Of a stretch of DNA of 7,626 nucleotides, positions 7,082-7,626 are shown one piece after another. The position numbers and the translations under genes are program-made. Position 1 is the first letter of the stretch; the number at the start of each line of letters is the position of its first letter. The notes beneath the pieces were generated by a model, which ran no database searches, was not told the origin of the DNA, and worked only from the letters and a program-made list of their open reading frames with translations. The stretch comes from an uncultured Eubacteriales bacterium (lineage in GTDB: Bacteria; Bacillota; Clostridia; Lachnospirales; Bianqueaceae). The stretch covers positions 1 through 7,626 of the forward strand of contig CABUPM010000096.1 in NCBI GenBank assembly GCA_902493345.1, written 5' to 3'.

Positions 7082-7626
7082 ATGAATAATATAAAATCAA
7101 TCATTGCCCAAAATATCACCGATTTGCGCCGGGCCAAAGGAATGACACAGCTGGAACTCGCTGAGCAGCTCAATTACTCCGATAAAGCGGTCTCCAAATG
7201 GGAGCGCGCAGAATCGATGCCGGATGTTTTAGTATTAGTAGAAATAGCGGATTTATTTGAGGTGCCGCTGGATTACCTGGTGCGCGCGGAGCATCCCCAA
7301 AAGGAAATCCAGTCTTCAGAGGAAGCTTTGTCCGCTACATACAGAAAAGGATATATCAGCGGCATATCCATACTGTTGGTATGGCTTATCGCGGTATTGG
7401 TTTATATACTCATCAGCTTCTTCGCCAAGGACGCACATTCCCAGTGGCTGTCATTTGTCTACGCCATCCCGGTCTCCGCGATCGTATGGCTGGTGTTTAA
7501 CAGCATCTGGTTCAACCCGCGCCTGAATTATTTTATTGTCTCACTTTTAATGTGGTCCGTTTTTTTGAGTATACAATTAACACTGCTCTCCCTGAATATC
7601 AAAGCCGGGCTGATTTATCTGCTCGG
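7082..7626 (+). CDS. XRE-family HTH regulator with C-terminal membrane helices (3' end outside window)
   Basis: The frame is open from ATG 7082 to the right edge, giving 181 complete codons. Residues about 5-66 are a classic XRE/Cro-CI helix-turn-helix: I-x-x-L-R-R-A-K-G-M-T-Q-L-E-L-A-E-Q-L, then the recognition part S-D-K-A-V-S-K-W-E-R, then P-D-V-x-x-L-x-x-I-A-x-x-F and V-P-L-D-Y-L. After a polar linker (70-90) come hydrophobic stretches at about 91-114, 122-143 and 149-171 and the start of another at 174, all likely membrane helices. This HTH-plus-membrane design is common in Clostridia; it may tie DNA binding to an envelope signal, and the ligand is unknown. It follows the small cysteine protein by 9 bases. 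The opening codons are visibly more A+T-rich than the upstream glycosidase genes. The family of the DNA-binding domain is secure; the regulated genes are not shown. Confidence 0.9.
   Translation, partial: MNNIKSIIAQNITDLRRAKGMTQLELAEQLNYSDKAVSKWERAESMPDVLVLVEIADLFEVPLDYLVRAEHPQKEIQSSEEALSATYRKGYISGISILLVWLIAVLVYILISFFAKDAHSQWLSFVYAIPVSAIVWLVFNSIWFNPRLNYFIVSLLMWSVFLSIQLTLLSLNIKAGLIYLL

Noticed and set aside
7560..7566. Run of seven T on the + strand, like the tail of a rho-independent terminator.
   Set aside because: No GC-rich hairpin precedes it, and it lies inside an open membrane-helix coding segment (V-F-L) of the HTH regulator.

Overview
The window looks like a chromosomal segment from a gut-type Clostridia bacterium, most likely Lachnospiraceae. 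The grounds are purine-rich Shine-Dalgarno sites, a short four-cysteine protein that I recognise as the DUF6472 type of that group, an HTH-plus-membrane regulator of a kind common there, and roughly even GC content. This assignment is inference; there is no rRNA or other taxonomic marker.

All seven genes lie on the + strand and are packed almost without gaps (19, -4, 4, -4, 5 and 9 bases between successive genes). There is no non-coding stretch longer than 19 bases, and I see no terminator, tRNA, rRNA, CRISPR array, insertion sequence or long repeat. The first and last genes run off the window edges.

Left half (1-3846): two carbohydrate-active enzymes. The first is the C-terminal part of a large GH106-like glycosidase (TIM-barrel remnant, flavodoxin/GATase-like domain, GH2-type jelly roll). 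The second is a complete GH95-type enzyme (alpha-L-fucosidase / alpha-L-galactosidase family) without a signal peptide. It keeps the catalytic-site motifs but departs from the family at a normally well conserved motif. Together they suggest intracellular breakdown of imported oligosaccharides carrying L-rhamnose- or L-fucose-like sugars, from plant pectin or host glycans.

Middle (3843-5231): a MocR/GabR-type transcription factor (GntR winged helix plus PLP-dependent aminotransferase-like domain). Its start codon overlaps the stop of the GH95 gene, so the two are probably translationally coupled.

Right half (5236-7626): an aldo/keto reductase with a C-terminal eight-cysteine iron-sulfur domain; a secreted, C-terminally anchored protein with a probable Mog1/PsbP-like domain, overlapping the reductase by GTGA; a 56-residue four-cysteine protein starting at a GTG; and the start of an XRE-family HTH regulator with C-terminal membrane helices, cut by the right edge. 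The left half reads as a glycan-use module. The right half is probably a redox/envelope module of unknown purpose. Whether both share one transcript cannot be decided from sequence alone.
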